Assembly (NCBI GenBank): GCA_965242665.1
Contig: OZ251484.1
Coordinates: 682,001-746,000 of the forward strand
Direction: 5' to 3'
DNA: 64,000 bases
Source of the DNA: VXLM01 sp965242665
Lineage (GTDB): Bacteria > Chloroflexota > Dehalococcoidia > Lucifugimonadales > VXLM01
Made by a program: the position numbers and the translations under genes. Below, piece after piece: positions 57,027-64,000 of this stretch (within the stretch, counting starts at the first letter, position 1; each line of letters opens with the position of its first letter). The notes under the pieces are model-generated. The model did no database searches. It was not told the DNA's origin and worked only from the letters and a program-made list of their open reading frames with translations.

Positions 57027-57231
57027 ATCGAATATCCTACCAGATGTTCCGCTTGCAATCATCGACAAAGGCGCAGGAGATCCAGACTCACGACGACATT
57101 CGGACGATTGTCCTTGGTATGCAAGCCGCAAACGAGGCAGTAGACGGTTACGGAGAACGCCGCCCCGATTCGGATGTCGTGCGTTCGCTGCCCGCAACGT
57201 GTACAATCATTCATCGAAAGGCGAGAAAGAA

Positions 57232-58203
57232 TTGGACTGTTGCATCCCCGCTCCAACGAACCCATCCCGCGAAATCTTGGCGCGCGCCCCGTCCGATGCG
57301 CCGCCCGCCAAACGACCCGGCGCGCACGACGAGGAAATGGTCTGGCTGGGAGGCGAGTTCCTGATGGGGACGCGGAGCAAAGAACGAAACCGCCGCGACG
57401 GAGAAGACCCCGTTCGCAGGGTCACGATCACTCCGTTCGCCATCGCCCCCGCGGCGGTGACCAATCGCCAGTTCGCCGAGTTCGTGGAAGCGGCGGGGCA
57501 CGTGACAGACGCAGAGCGGTTCGGGTGGTCGTTCGTGTTTCGAGAGTTCGTCTCGCCCGATGTCGCAAGCACGGTCGACCAAGCCGCGGCGCGGGCTACA
57601 TGGTGGTGGAAGATCGAGGACGCTTGGTGGAAAGAGCCGGAAGGGGCGGGGTCGTCGATAGACGACCGCATGGAGCACCCCGTCGTGCACGTATCATGGC
57701 GAGACGCCTCGGCCTACGCATCTTGGCGCGGCGGGCGTCTACCCACAGAAGCCGAATGGGAGTTCGCCGCACGCGGCGGACTGGAGCAAGCACTCTTCCC
57801 CTGGGGCGACGAACTGCGCCCAGACGGGAAGCACATGTGCAACATCTGGCAAGGAGACTTCCCAAACATCAACACCATGGAGGACGGCTATGCAGGCACG
57901 GCCCCCGCGCGATCCTTCTCTCCGAACGGCTATGGTCTGTACAACGTTTCGGGGAACGTATGGGAGTGGTGCTCGGATTGGTTCAGCCGCAGACACCACG
58001 TAGCAGGCCCGCGCGTCGACCCCGCGGGTCCGTCCAGCGGACAGAGCAAGGTCGCCAAGGGCGGTTCGTACCTGTGCCACAAATCCTACTGCAACCGATA
58101 CCGACTCGCGGCAAGAACGGCGTCCACCCCAGACAGCTCGACTGGACACATGGGCTTTCGTCTCGCCACGGACGAGGGTACGCTAGGGGGCGGGGGGATG
58201 TAA
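57232..58203 (+). CDS. Formylglycine-generating enzyme
   Basis: 324 codons including the stop, from TTG 57232; ATG 57337 is a shorter option. The FGE-sulfatase fold is clear: FLMGTRSKERNRRDGEDP, PVVHVSWRDASAYASW, GRLPTEAEWEFAARGG, GYGLYNVSGNVWEW. The segment GGSYLCHKSYCNRYRLAAR contains the two active-site Cys of true aerobic FGE, so it should convert a sulfatase Cys to formylglycine. No sulfatase is in the window. It is divergent from the N6-methylase gene. The start is uncertain because no strong ribosome-binding site is seen. Confidence 0.9.
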   Translation: MDCCIPAPTNPSREILARAPSDAPPAKRPGAHDEEMVWLGGEFLMGTRSKERNRRDGEDPVRRVTITPFAIAPAAVTNRQFAEFVEAAGHVTDAERFGWSFVFREFVSPDVASTVDQAAARATWWWKIEDAWWKEPEGAGSSIDDRMEHPVVHVSWRDASAYASWRGGRLPTEAEWEFAARGGLEQALFPWGDELRPDGKHMCNIWQGDFPNINTMEDGYAGTAPARSFSPNGYGLYNVSGNVWEWCSDWFSRRHHVAGPRVDPAGPSSGQSKVAKGGSYLCHKSYCNRYRLAARTASTPDSSTGHMGFRLATDEGTLGGGGM

Positions 58204-58221
58204 AGGGGGGCGGGACGGCGG

Positions 58222-59094
58222 TTACGAGGAGATATTCTCCTCATCTGCTAGGTAAGACTTTGCGTGACACAGATAGTAATGCGCGACTATCAATACGAGA
58301 TGGAGGCGGAACGTGCAATCGCCTTCGTCAGAAAGTCCAGGATGTGGCCCTTCAGAATGCAGACGCTTGACTATCCCCTCGATGAAGTTCTTGCCGTCAC
58401 AAGTCCATTCGACGCGTAGTTTGGAAAAGAAGGGCGGGTCAGTTTCTGACAGTAGCTGTCTGAGATTAATGCCAGGCTTCAGATTTTTCGCCCTTATTGG
58501 ATCTATACGCCGAGCGATTTCGTCGAACAGCTCTTGGAGAACAGTCCTCAACTGTCCGTTTGCCGACGCCCATTCTCCTCGGGTGTGAGCCTCAATAGCC
58601 TGGTCAAGGTGACATTTCAATGTACTCATATCGAGTTCGTCCAACAAATCGTGAAGTTCGTCGCTGGTCTGGGGAAGGTCCGCTTCGGAAGGAAGGGTCT
58701 TGCGAAGCTTCCATTCACCTGTTATCTCGAAACCATCCTGTTTCAGCGCATGGAGGAAGGCTAAATCAGCATCACCGAAGGCCGGAATATTTGCTGTAGC
58801 AATCCTCATATCATCTGAGCTATACCGCCGTTGCCACACATGTGTATGTACTAGCACTGCCTGTTCCACTATTTCGTCCCATAGACTTGATCCCAAAGGT
58901 GTGAGATGGTTGGGATTCTCCTGTGCAAATCTCGCCAATTTATTTGCTTTTTCATACACGCTGAGATCTTCTGGAACATGCAAAGACATTGACAGATCTA
59001 TCAATACCTTTTCAAACCATGCTGACGGCAACGCTCTAAACAGAGCAACTGATTTGACCATGGTTCGTTCGCTAAACCGCCGATCGTTTGGCAT
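58222..59094 (-). CDS. Unknown protein with a HEPN-like C-terminal region
   Basis: 291 residues from ATG 59094, with GGGGAG eight nt upstream. It is A/T-rich compared with neighbours. The first ~110 residues are helical; ~160-215 (CHLDQAIEAHTRGEWASANGQL) and the end (LSDEGDCTFRLHLVLIVAHYYL) resemble helical HEPN/Abi-type C-terminal domains found in defence proteins. No clear Rx4-6H catalytic motif is visible. Function unknown; a defence role is inference from composition and proximity to the methylase. Confidence 0.65.
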   Translation of the reverse strand: MPNDRRFSERTMVKSVALFRALPSAWFEKVLIDLSMSLHVPEDLSVYEKANKLARFAQENPNHLTPLGSSLWDEIVEQAVLVHTHVWQRRYSSDDMRIATANIPAFGDADLAFLHALKQDGFEITGEWKLRKTLPSEADLPQTSDELHDLLDELDMSTLKCHLDQAIEAHTRGEWASANGQLRTVLQELFDEIARRIDPIRAKNLKPGINLRQLLSETDPPFFSKLRVEWTCDGKNFIEGIVKRLHSEGPHPGLSDEGDCTFRLHLVLIVAHYYLCHAKSYLADEENISS

Positions 59095-59301
59095 TGTGTA
59101 TACTCCCCTACTATCAATTTTTCTTGCAACCTTGCAGGCAAGACGTAGCATGTCAATCCGGGATTGCCCTTACAGGCACCGATGTCTCAGTCTCACCGGA
59201 GGCTACTCTCCATTTGTACACTCATCATTATAACTGCACTGGTGGCAAAATACAAGTGGCGTCGCGTGTGCGGAGGTTTGGGACATCGCCGGCCCCGTCC
59301 C

Positions 59302-61362
59302 CTACGGCCTGGGCGAGGCGGCCACCGCGTACACGTATCCGTCCTCCGACCCGAAATAGACGACCCCGTCTGCAGCTGCAACCGCAAGAGAGGAAGGTCT
59401 CGTCTCATACCGCCAGAGCCGGTCGCCCAAGGCAGCATCTACTGCGTATACGTGCCCATCGGTTGAGCCAAAGTAGACGACCCCATCTACGACCGCCAGA
59501 GAAGAAGATACCCAAGATTCAGACCCCATCCCATACCGCCAGAGCAGCCCCCCAGAGTCGGCATCCACTGCGTATACGTACCCATCGGTTGTTCCAAAGT
59601 AAACTCCACCGTCTGCAACTGTCGGAGAGGAAGGCACCCTATGTACCGGGCCTGTCGCATATCGCCGCCACCAGAGCAGGTCGCCGGTGGTTGCATCCAC
59701 TGCATATACGTACCCATCGGTTGAGCTAAAGCAGACGACACCGTCTGCAACCGCCAGAGAGGAAGGCACCCTGATGGCTCCTGTCTCATACTCCCAGAGC
59801 AGCTCCCCAGAGTCGGCATCCACCGCGTATACGTACCCATCGGTTGAGCCAAGGTAGACGACACCGTCTGCAACCGCTAGAAAGGAAGACACCCCGGCTC
59901 CTATCGCATATCGCCGAAGCAGATCCCCGGAATCGGCATCCACCGCGTGTACGTAAGCATCGGTTGAGTCAAAATAGACGATACCATCTACAACTGACAG
60001 GGAGGAAGACACCCCATATCCTCGTCCTGTCCAATATCGCCAGAGCAGGTCGCCGGTGGTTGCATCCACTGCGTATACGTACTCATCGGTTGAGTCAAAA
60101 TAGACGACACCGTCTACAACTACCAGAGAGGAAGACGTCCAGTATCCCCTACTATATCGCCAGAGCCGATCCCCAGAGGTGGTATCTACCGCGTACAGAT
60201 AACCTTCCCTCGAGCCGACGTAGACGACACCGTCTACAACGGCATGAGCGGAGAGCATACTGCCCACCATCTTATATCGCCAGAGCAGATCACCCGGCTT
60301 GGTTGGAGTGGGCGTGATTGTCTGGGTTGCCGTCGACAACGGCGTGGCTGTTGGAGTGGGTGTATTGGATGGGGTTGGTGTGATAGTCGCTGTCGGTGTC
60401 GGAGACGGAACGAAGTTTGGGGCGCATCTATCCTCGATCGGTCGAACTGCATCCCTGAAGCCGGCAACCTCCCACTGGGCGGTTATGGACGTTCGATTCC
60501 CACGCGATACTCTCGCTACCAAGCGGCTCGCGTCCTTCATACCTGAGATGAACGCATCGGCGTCCGGCGCGATCGTCCCATTGCTGTCCGTGGATAGTTC
60601 CCATATCCCCTCCTGAACCTCCCCATCGTCGAACCGCACGGCGACGGTCGCTCGATTGCCCGGTCCAAGATTCGCGCCCGCACCCCAGTCGATGAGGGCA
60701 CCCAGTCCGTTTTCCCGCTCGACGGCCGAATTGAAGTTACACCAAACGACCAACCTGACCCCGTCTACGATGGCGGATGACCACAAGCCAACGCCTATCA
60801 CCTCTCTGCCCGTAAGAGGGTCGGCTGGCACCGTAAATTGCTCCCACGCGCCTACGAAGGGGGTAGGTGTGATTGTGGGGGTATCCGTCGGCAATGGGGT
60901 AGGCGTGATTGTGGGAGTATCCGTCGGCAGTGGAGTGGGCGTGGCCGTCGGGGTTGGAGTATTGGCCGCAGTTGGCGTCGGAGTAGGCGTGCGTGTCGGT
61001 GTCGGTGTGGGTGTTGGCGTGCGCGTCGGTACAGGAGTAGGCGTCGGAGTCCACGTTGCGGTCGGTATGCTGGTCGGGGTATCCGTCGGAGTAGGCGTGT
61101 TCGTCTGCGTCGGAGTGGGTGTGAGAGTAGGAGTGACCGTGGGAGTATCGGTCGGCAGCGGAGTGGGCGAGAGTGCTTGGCTGGCGGCCTGGGCGTCGAG
61201 TCGTGCGGCGACTTGGGCCTCGACGGTGGCTTCCAAGTCGGGACGTGTAGCGGCAACCTGCGCTTCTACAGTGGCCTCTATATCGACCTGAGGGTCGTCG
61301 CCGCAAGCTGCGGACAAGAGGACGACCGCGGCGAGTGCGGGCAGGAGGAGTTGGCGGGTCAT
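59302..61362 (-). CDS. Lipoprotein with PQQ-like beta-propeller repeats
   Basis: 686 residues from ATG 61362; the longer frame to 61482 lacks a signal. Lipobox LSAAC, two EATVEAQVAA repeats, a long TPTPT linker (~60-150), a beta domain with WEQFTVPADPLTG (~155-300), a second linker, then about nine ~38-residue PQQ-like blades (SSLAVVDGVVYFGSTDGYVYAVDA, SGDLLWRY). The blades are very similar to one another, which suggests recent internal duplication. Outer-surface binding protein; no dehydrogenase residues for PQQ are evident. Confidence 0.85.
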   Translation of the reverse strand: MTRQLLLPALAAVVLLSAACGDDPQVDIEATVEAQVAATRPDLEATVEAQVAARLDAQAASQALSPTPLPTDTPTVTPTLTPTPTQTNTPTPTDTPTSIPTATWTPTPTPVPTRTPTPTPTPTRTPTPTPTAANTPTPTATPTPLPTDTPTITPTPLPTDTPTITPTPFVGAWEQFTVPADPLTGREVIGVGLWSSAIVDGVRLVVWCNFNSAVERENGLGALIDWGAGANLGPGNRATVAVRFDDGEVQEGIWELSTDSNGTIAPDADAFISGMKDASRLVARVSRGNRTSITAQWEVAGFRDAVRPIEDRCAPNFVPSPTPTATITPTPSNTPTPTATPLSTATQTITPTPTKPGDLLWRYKMVGSMLSAHAVVDGVVYVGSREGYLYAVDTTSGDRLWRYSRGYWTSSSLVVVDGVVYFDSTDEYVYAVDATTGDLLWRYWTGRGYGVSSSLSVVDGIVYFDSTDAYVHAVDADSGDLLRRYAIGAGVSSFLAVADGVVYLGSTDGYVYAVDADSGELLWEYETGAIRVPSSLAVADGVVCFSSTDGYVYAVDATTGDLLWWRRYATGPVHRVPSSPTVADGGVYFGTTDGYVYAVDADSGGLLWRYGMGSESWVSSSLAVVDGVVYFGSTDGHVYAVDAALGDRLWRYETRPSSLAVAAADGVVYFGSEDGYVYAVAASPRP

Positions 61363-61484
61363 GCGGAGTCTTGCATCTGACGTCGGTAGACTCGTTCGGA
61401 GTCCGCGGTAGATGGTACGGCCTCGGGGGCGGGTTGTCAAGGACTGGGGACGGGGGTTTCGCTGTCTCTTGCGGGGCGGCACGA

Positions 61485-61665
61485 TGGATTCCCGCCTTCA
61501 GAGACCTTTGAATAACCTCTTCTAGGGTATGCAAATGGAAACCGGAGCGTGCAAATTGAACGGGGCCATCATGGGCAGAGCATCCCCAAACAACCCTCTG
61601 CCTAGTTATTCAAAGGTCTCCCTTCGCGGGAATGACGTAGACGGAGGCGGGAATGACGGCACTGT
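61485..61665 (+). repeat. REP palindrome split by a MITE-like insertion
   Basis: The left half ATTCCCGCCTTC (to 61499) and right half CCTTCGCGGGAAT (from 61621) join to the usual palindrome once the 121-bp insert is removed. A further GGAATGACG unit follows. Confidence 0.85.
61500..61620 (+). mobile_element. 121-bp MITE-like element with 16-bp terminal inverted repeats
   Basis: GAGACCTTTGAATAAC (61501-61516) and its exact reverse complement GTTATTCAAAGGTCTC (61605-61620) bracket ~88 bp with no gene. CCTTC occurs immediately outside on both sides (61495-61499, 61621-61625) as a 5-bp target duplication; the GAGACCTTTG ends recall IS5-group elements. It has no transposase of its own. Confidence 0.85.
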
Positions 61666-61893
61666 GGTTTTAGGAGGCGGGCAGCGACTCGTGCCGATAT
61701 GGGAAGCGGAATCCCCGCGCGGATGCCTTCAGTAGGACGACCTCCTCCGAACATATCCTGCACGAACGATACCCCGCCAACCTGCTCCTGCCGCCAAGCC
61801 CTATACACTCTTTCCAACAGTGCGATAATGGAAGTGAGACAATACGACGACAACGTGACGAGGTGGTTCCTCTCTTTGCGAAAGTACGGCACA

Positions 61894-62319
61894 ATGACAG
61901 CGATGAATGCACAGGCCATGGCGGATCGAACTCGGTATCTGATGGTTCTCACCGCGGCGTTGGGAGACCTGATCGTCTTTGGAATCTTCGTCGCAGTTGG
62001 CGGCGCGGAGCACGGAGTCGGCTACGGCGGGGCGGTGCTGCGTACTGCCCTCCCGTTCGCAGCCACATGGTTCGTTCTCAGCCCATGGCTCGGTGCATTT
62101 CGAGTTTCGACGATGATGAGTGTATGGGGTACGGCATGGAAGATACCCCTTATCTTCCTCGCGTGCGGCCTGACTGCAATCGTGCTGCGCGCATGGCTCA
62201 CCGACCGCGGCCTCCAGTTGACCTTCACATTGGTGGCCATCGGAACCCAAACCGTCATGCTATTCTGGTGGCGCGCCGCCCTCGCGCTATCCGCCCGCCG
62301 GCTCTTCGGATCACGGTAG
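61894..62319 (+). CDS. DUF3054-like membrane protein
   Basis: 141 residues from ATG 61894; several upstream in-frame ATGs (for example 61828) exist and the start is not decided by a ribosome-binding site. It has about four membrane spans with ALGDLIVFGIFVAVG, FAATWFVLSPWLGAF and WKIPLIFLACGLTAI, typical of DUF3054. Function unknown. Its TAG stop touches the 8-bp duplication left by the transposon-like unit downstream. Confidence 0.8.
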   Translation: MTAMNAQAMADRTRYLMVLTAALGDLIVFGIFVAVGGAEHGVGYGGAVLRTALPFAATWFVLSPWLGAFRVSTMMSVWGTAWKIPLIFLACGLTAIVLRAWLTDRGLQLTFTLVAIGTQTVMLFWWRAALALSARRLFGSR

Positions 62320-62326
62320 AATCTTC

Positions 62327-63788
62327 GGCACTGTTGCGTTAGTGTGTTTGTGCATCACTTCCACTTGCCGTGTTCTTCGTACCACTTCATCTCCATCCGC
62401 CCTTCGTCAATCCGCTGCTCCTGCAACTCCTTCAGCGTCCACTTCTTCCCCTTCTTCAGGTTGCACGGGCCGCATAGCAGCGTGAAGTTCGTGATGACCT
62501 CACGCCCCTTCTTGTCCTTCGGCTTCCGATGGTCGACTTGCAGATAGTCCGGATACGGCGGCACCCATCCGCAGCCGAGGCAGACGTTGCCGTCCATATG
62601 AAGCAGCCGCGCTTTCACTTCCGCCGTGGACATCTTTGGATGCTTCGGCGGCGGCGACTCTAGCAGCAGCTCGGGGGCCGCGTACTCCCCGTCGTCCGTT
62701 CGGTCTGGGGGCTTGTCAAGAACTCGCAGGACGGTATCCCACGCCATGCTTTCGTCGACTTCGCGGTCAAGGCGGTCGCGGATGACTTCCTCGGCCTCTT
62801 CGTTGATGTCGACGGCTATCCACTGGCGTCCTAGCTGCTCTGCGGCCACGCACGTCGTCGCGCAGCCTGCGAACGGGTCGAGCACAATGTCGCCGGGGTT
62901 CGACGACGCCTCTATCATCCGCTTGTACAACACAAGCGGCTTCTGTGTCGGGTAGCCAGTGCGCTCGTTACCCTTCAACAAGGGTATATCCCAGACGCTA
63001 TCAGGTATTTTTCCTTTCTTTTGCAACCACGAACCCTTGGCTTTGGATGCAAAGCCAGAACCTTTATATCGCACCCTATCGAGAGATGAATCAGAATAGG
63101 GAATACGAACAGAGTCCGCGTTGAACGTCCAACTAGCATTTGATTTCACATAGAAGAATATGATGTCGTGCTTCCGAGGAAAGTACCGTTTTGTCGCACT
63201 TAGATTGGAATAGTGCCATACGATTTCGTTCCGGAAGTTCTTGCGTCCGAAGATGGCGTCCATCATGGCCTTGATATAGTGGCTCGCCGTCGGGTCGCAG
63301 TGAAGATAGATGCTGCCCGTATCCTTCAGCACCCGCTCCATCTCCAACACCCGAACCGCCATGAAGCAGAGGTACGCTCCCATATCGTCGCCGGCAGCCT
63401 CGTTCGCATACAGGATCATGTTGTACAGCTTGGGATGCTCCCCTCCAATCTGCTTGATCCAATCGTCGTGGACGTCGTCGTCCCAGTTCCAAACGTCCTT
63501 GTACGAGACCTTGACGCCTGCCTTCGTCTTCCCGCTGAAGTCCTTGACGCCCTTGTTGAACGGCGGGTCGGTTGCGATGAGGTCGATGCTCTTGGAGTCC
63601 AAGCCTCGCAGTACTGGCAGGTTGTCTTCGAGGAAGAGGGTGCGATTGTATGCTATGCTGTTCGTGGTCATGGCAGAGCCTCCTGCTTTGGCTGGGTCGG
63701 GGGCGTTTGCATCCGCCCTCGACCAAATCACTCTATCACACATCGTTGCTTGCGTGGGAACCCCCATACACACTAACGCAACACAACC
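62327..63788. mobile_element. Transposon-like unit with IS6-type ends carrying a methyltransferase-HNH gene
   Basis: The left end begins GGCACTGTTGCGTTAGTG, the right end (reverse complement) GGTTGTGTTGCGTTAGTG; 16 bp (62332-62347 and 63768-63783) are a perfect inverted repeat. The identical 8 bp GAATCTTC flank it directly (62319-62326 and 63789-63796). Known IS6-family ends start GGCACTGTTGCAAA or GGTTCTGTTGCAAA with 8-bp duplications. The only gene inside is the methyltransferase-HNH fusion; no transposase is present. Confidence 0.8.
62355..63671 (-). CDS. DNA adenine-type methyltransferase fused to a C-terminal HNH domain (copy 2)
   Basis: 438 residues from ATG 63671, with CAGGAGG upstream (longer frame to 63773 not needed). 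Motif IV ATDPPFN, motif I DPFAGCATTC, and the same C-terminal HNH module (CLGCGW, VDHRKPKDKKG, CGPCNLKKG). It is nearly identical to the gene at 32509-33813 except between FRNEIVW and RTGYPTQKP, where the target-recognition part differs (HYSNLSATKRYFPRKHDIIF here). It lies entirely inside the transposon-like unit. Confidence 0.9.
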   Translation of the reverse strand: MTTNSIAYNRTLFLEDNLPVLRGLDSKSIDLIATDPPFNKGVKDFSGKTKAGVKVSYKDVWNWDDDVHDDWIKQIGGEHPKLYNMILYANEAAGDDMGAYLCFMAVRVLEMERVLKDTGSIYLHCDPTASHYIKAMMDAIFGRKNFRNEIVWHYSNLSATKRYFPRKHDIIFFYVKSNASWTFNADSVRIPYSDSSLDRVRYKGSGFASKAKGSWLQKKGKIPDSVWDIPLLKGNERTGYPTQKPLVLYKRMIEASSNPGDIVLDPFAGCATTCVAAEQLGRQWIAVDINEEAEEVIRDRLDREVDESMAWDTVLRVLDKPPDRTDDGEYAAPELLLESPPPKHPKMSTAEVKARLLHMDGNVCLGCGWVPPYPDYLQVDHRKPKDKKGREVITNFTLLCGPCNLKKGKKWTLKELQEQRIDEGRMEMKWYEEHGKWK

Positions 63789-63813
63789 GAATCTTCTTTC
63801 AGGGAGAGCGAAG

Positions 63814-64000
63814 CATGAGCCATGTTCGAGTCAGATACGCGCCAAGTCCAACGGGCGAGCCGCACGTCGGCAACATCCGCACGGCGCTCTTTACCTGGTT
63901 GTTCGCCCGGCGGCATGGAGGAAAGTTCGTCCTTCGCATCGAGGACACCGACCAATCCAGAAAAGTAGCAGGATCGGTCGAAGCCATCTTGGAAGCATTG
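63814..64000 (+). CDS. gltX: Glutamate--tRNA ligase, N-terminal part (cut by window end)
   Basis: The first 62 residues: VRVRYAPSPTGEPHVGNIRT holds the HIGH-type motif, and LRIEDTDQSR is the next conserved class I segment. It charges tRNA-Glu. GGGAGAG precedes the ATG. Its upstream region was altered by insertion of the transposon-like unit, whose end lies 25 nt away. Confidence 0.96.

Noticed and set aside
58190..58215. G-rich stretch resembling the 23-bp repeat
   Set aside because: Only loosely similar (GGGGGCGGGGGG); it does not match the 23-mer.
60656..61291. Gly/Val-rich repetitive plus-strand frame
   Set aside because: It is the reverse reading of the TPTPT linker of the PQQ-like lipoprotein.

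Overview
The window reads as a chromosomal piece of a high-GC bacterium, most likely a Chloroflexota member of the Dehalococcoidia/SAR202 type. The basis is inference: many secreted lipoproteins have long Thr/Pro linkers behind a lipobox Cys, intergenic regions carry ATTCCCGC...GCGGGAAT palindromes, and there is a mix of DUF1501/DUF1800, NHL, PQQ-like, PPC and DUF4340/GldG proteins. No rRNA, tRNA or CRISPR array was recognised.

Layout. 1-9.2 kb: a giant glycosyltransferase/kinase-like/methyltransferase protein (5' end cut by the window), two membrane proteins, and a mannosyltransferase-like integral membrane protein. 9.4-16.9 kb: a complete SUF iron-sulfur assembly operon (sufB-C-D, an intruding frameshifted Excalibur lipoprotein, sufU, an IscR-like Rrf2 regulator, sufS, a second sufU) behind a recognisable promoter with a dyad at the start site. 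17.3-19.8 kb: ispD-ispF-cysS, tightly overlapped. 20.3-25.4 kb: a protease-like PPC lipoprotein, EVE protein, aldo/keto reductase, DUF4377 lipoprotein. 25.4-28.7 kb: a restriction-modification locus (HNH protein, DNA methyltransferase, restriction enzyme broken by an in-frame amber) inserted at the 3' end of an NHL-repeat gene whose tail is duplicated. 28.7-32.1 kb: ThuA-like, DUF1501 and DUF1800 genes. 32.4-34.5 kb: a methyltransferase-HNH fusion gene and a low-GC companion. 34.7-40.0 kb: TolB-like lipoprotein and a gliding-type ABC system (ATPase, permease-GldG fusion, DUF4340). 40.8-46.3 kb: cobyric acid synthase, a molybdenum hydroxylase large subunit, an FAH-family enzyme, with two copies of a promoter-bearing repeat unit between them. 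46.4-53.8 kb: thiL, gamma carbonic anhydrase, TPR lipoprotein, DUF2851, PDZ protein, rpmE-rpmA-rplU, a DUF5679-like small protein. 54-61.4 kb: a large nuclease/N6-methylase, formylglycine-generating enzyme, a low-GC orphan, a PQQ-like propeller lipoprotein. 61.5-64 kb: a MITE nested in a palindromic repeat, a DUF3054 protein, a transposon-like unit carrying a second methyltransferase-HNH gene, and the start of gltX.

The most unusual content is mobile DNA modification. Two near-identical methyltransferase-HNH genes, 30 kb apart and in opposite orientation, differ mainly in their central target-recognition segment. One of them sits in a 1,462-bp unit with IS6-like ends and a perfect 8-bp target duplication but no transposase. 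Other signals are a repeated unit with its own sigma70-type promoter, a 121-bp MITE in a REP palindrome, and a restriction gene silenced by a single CAG-to-TAG type change.
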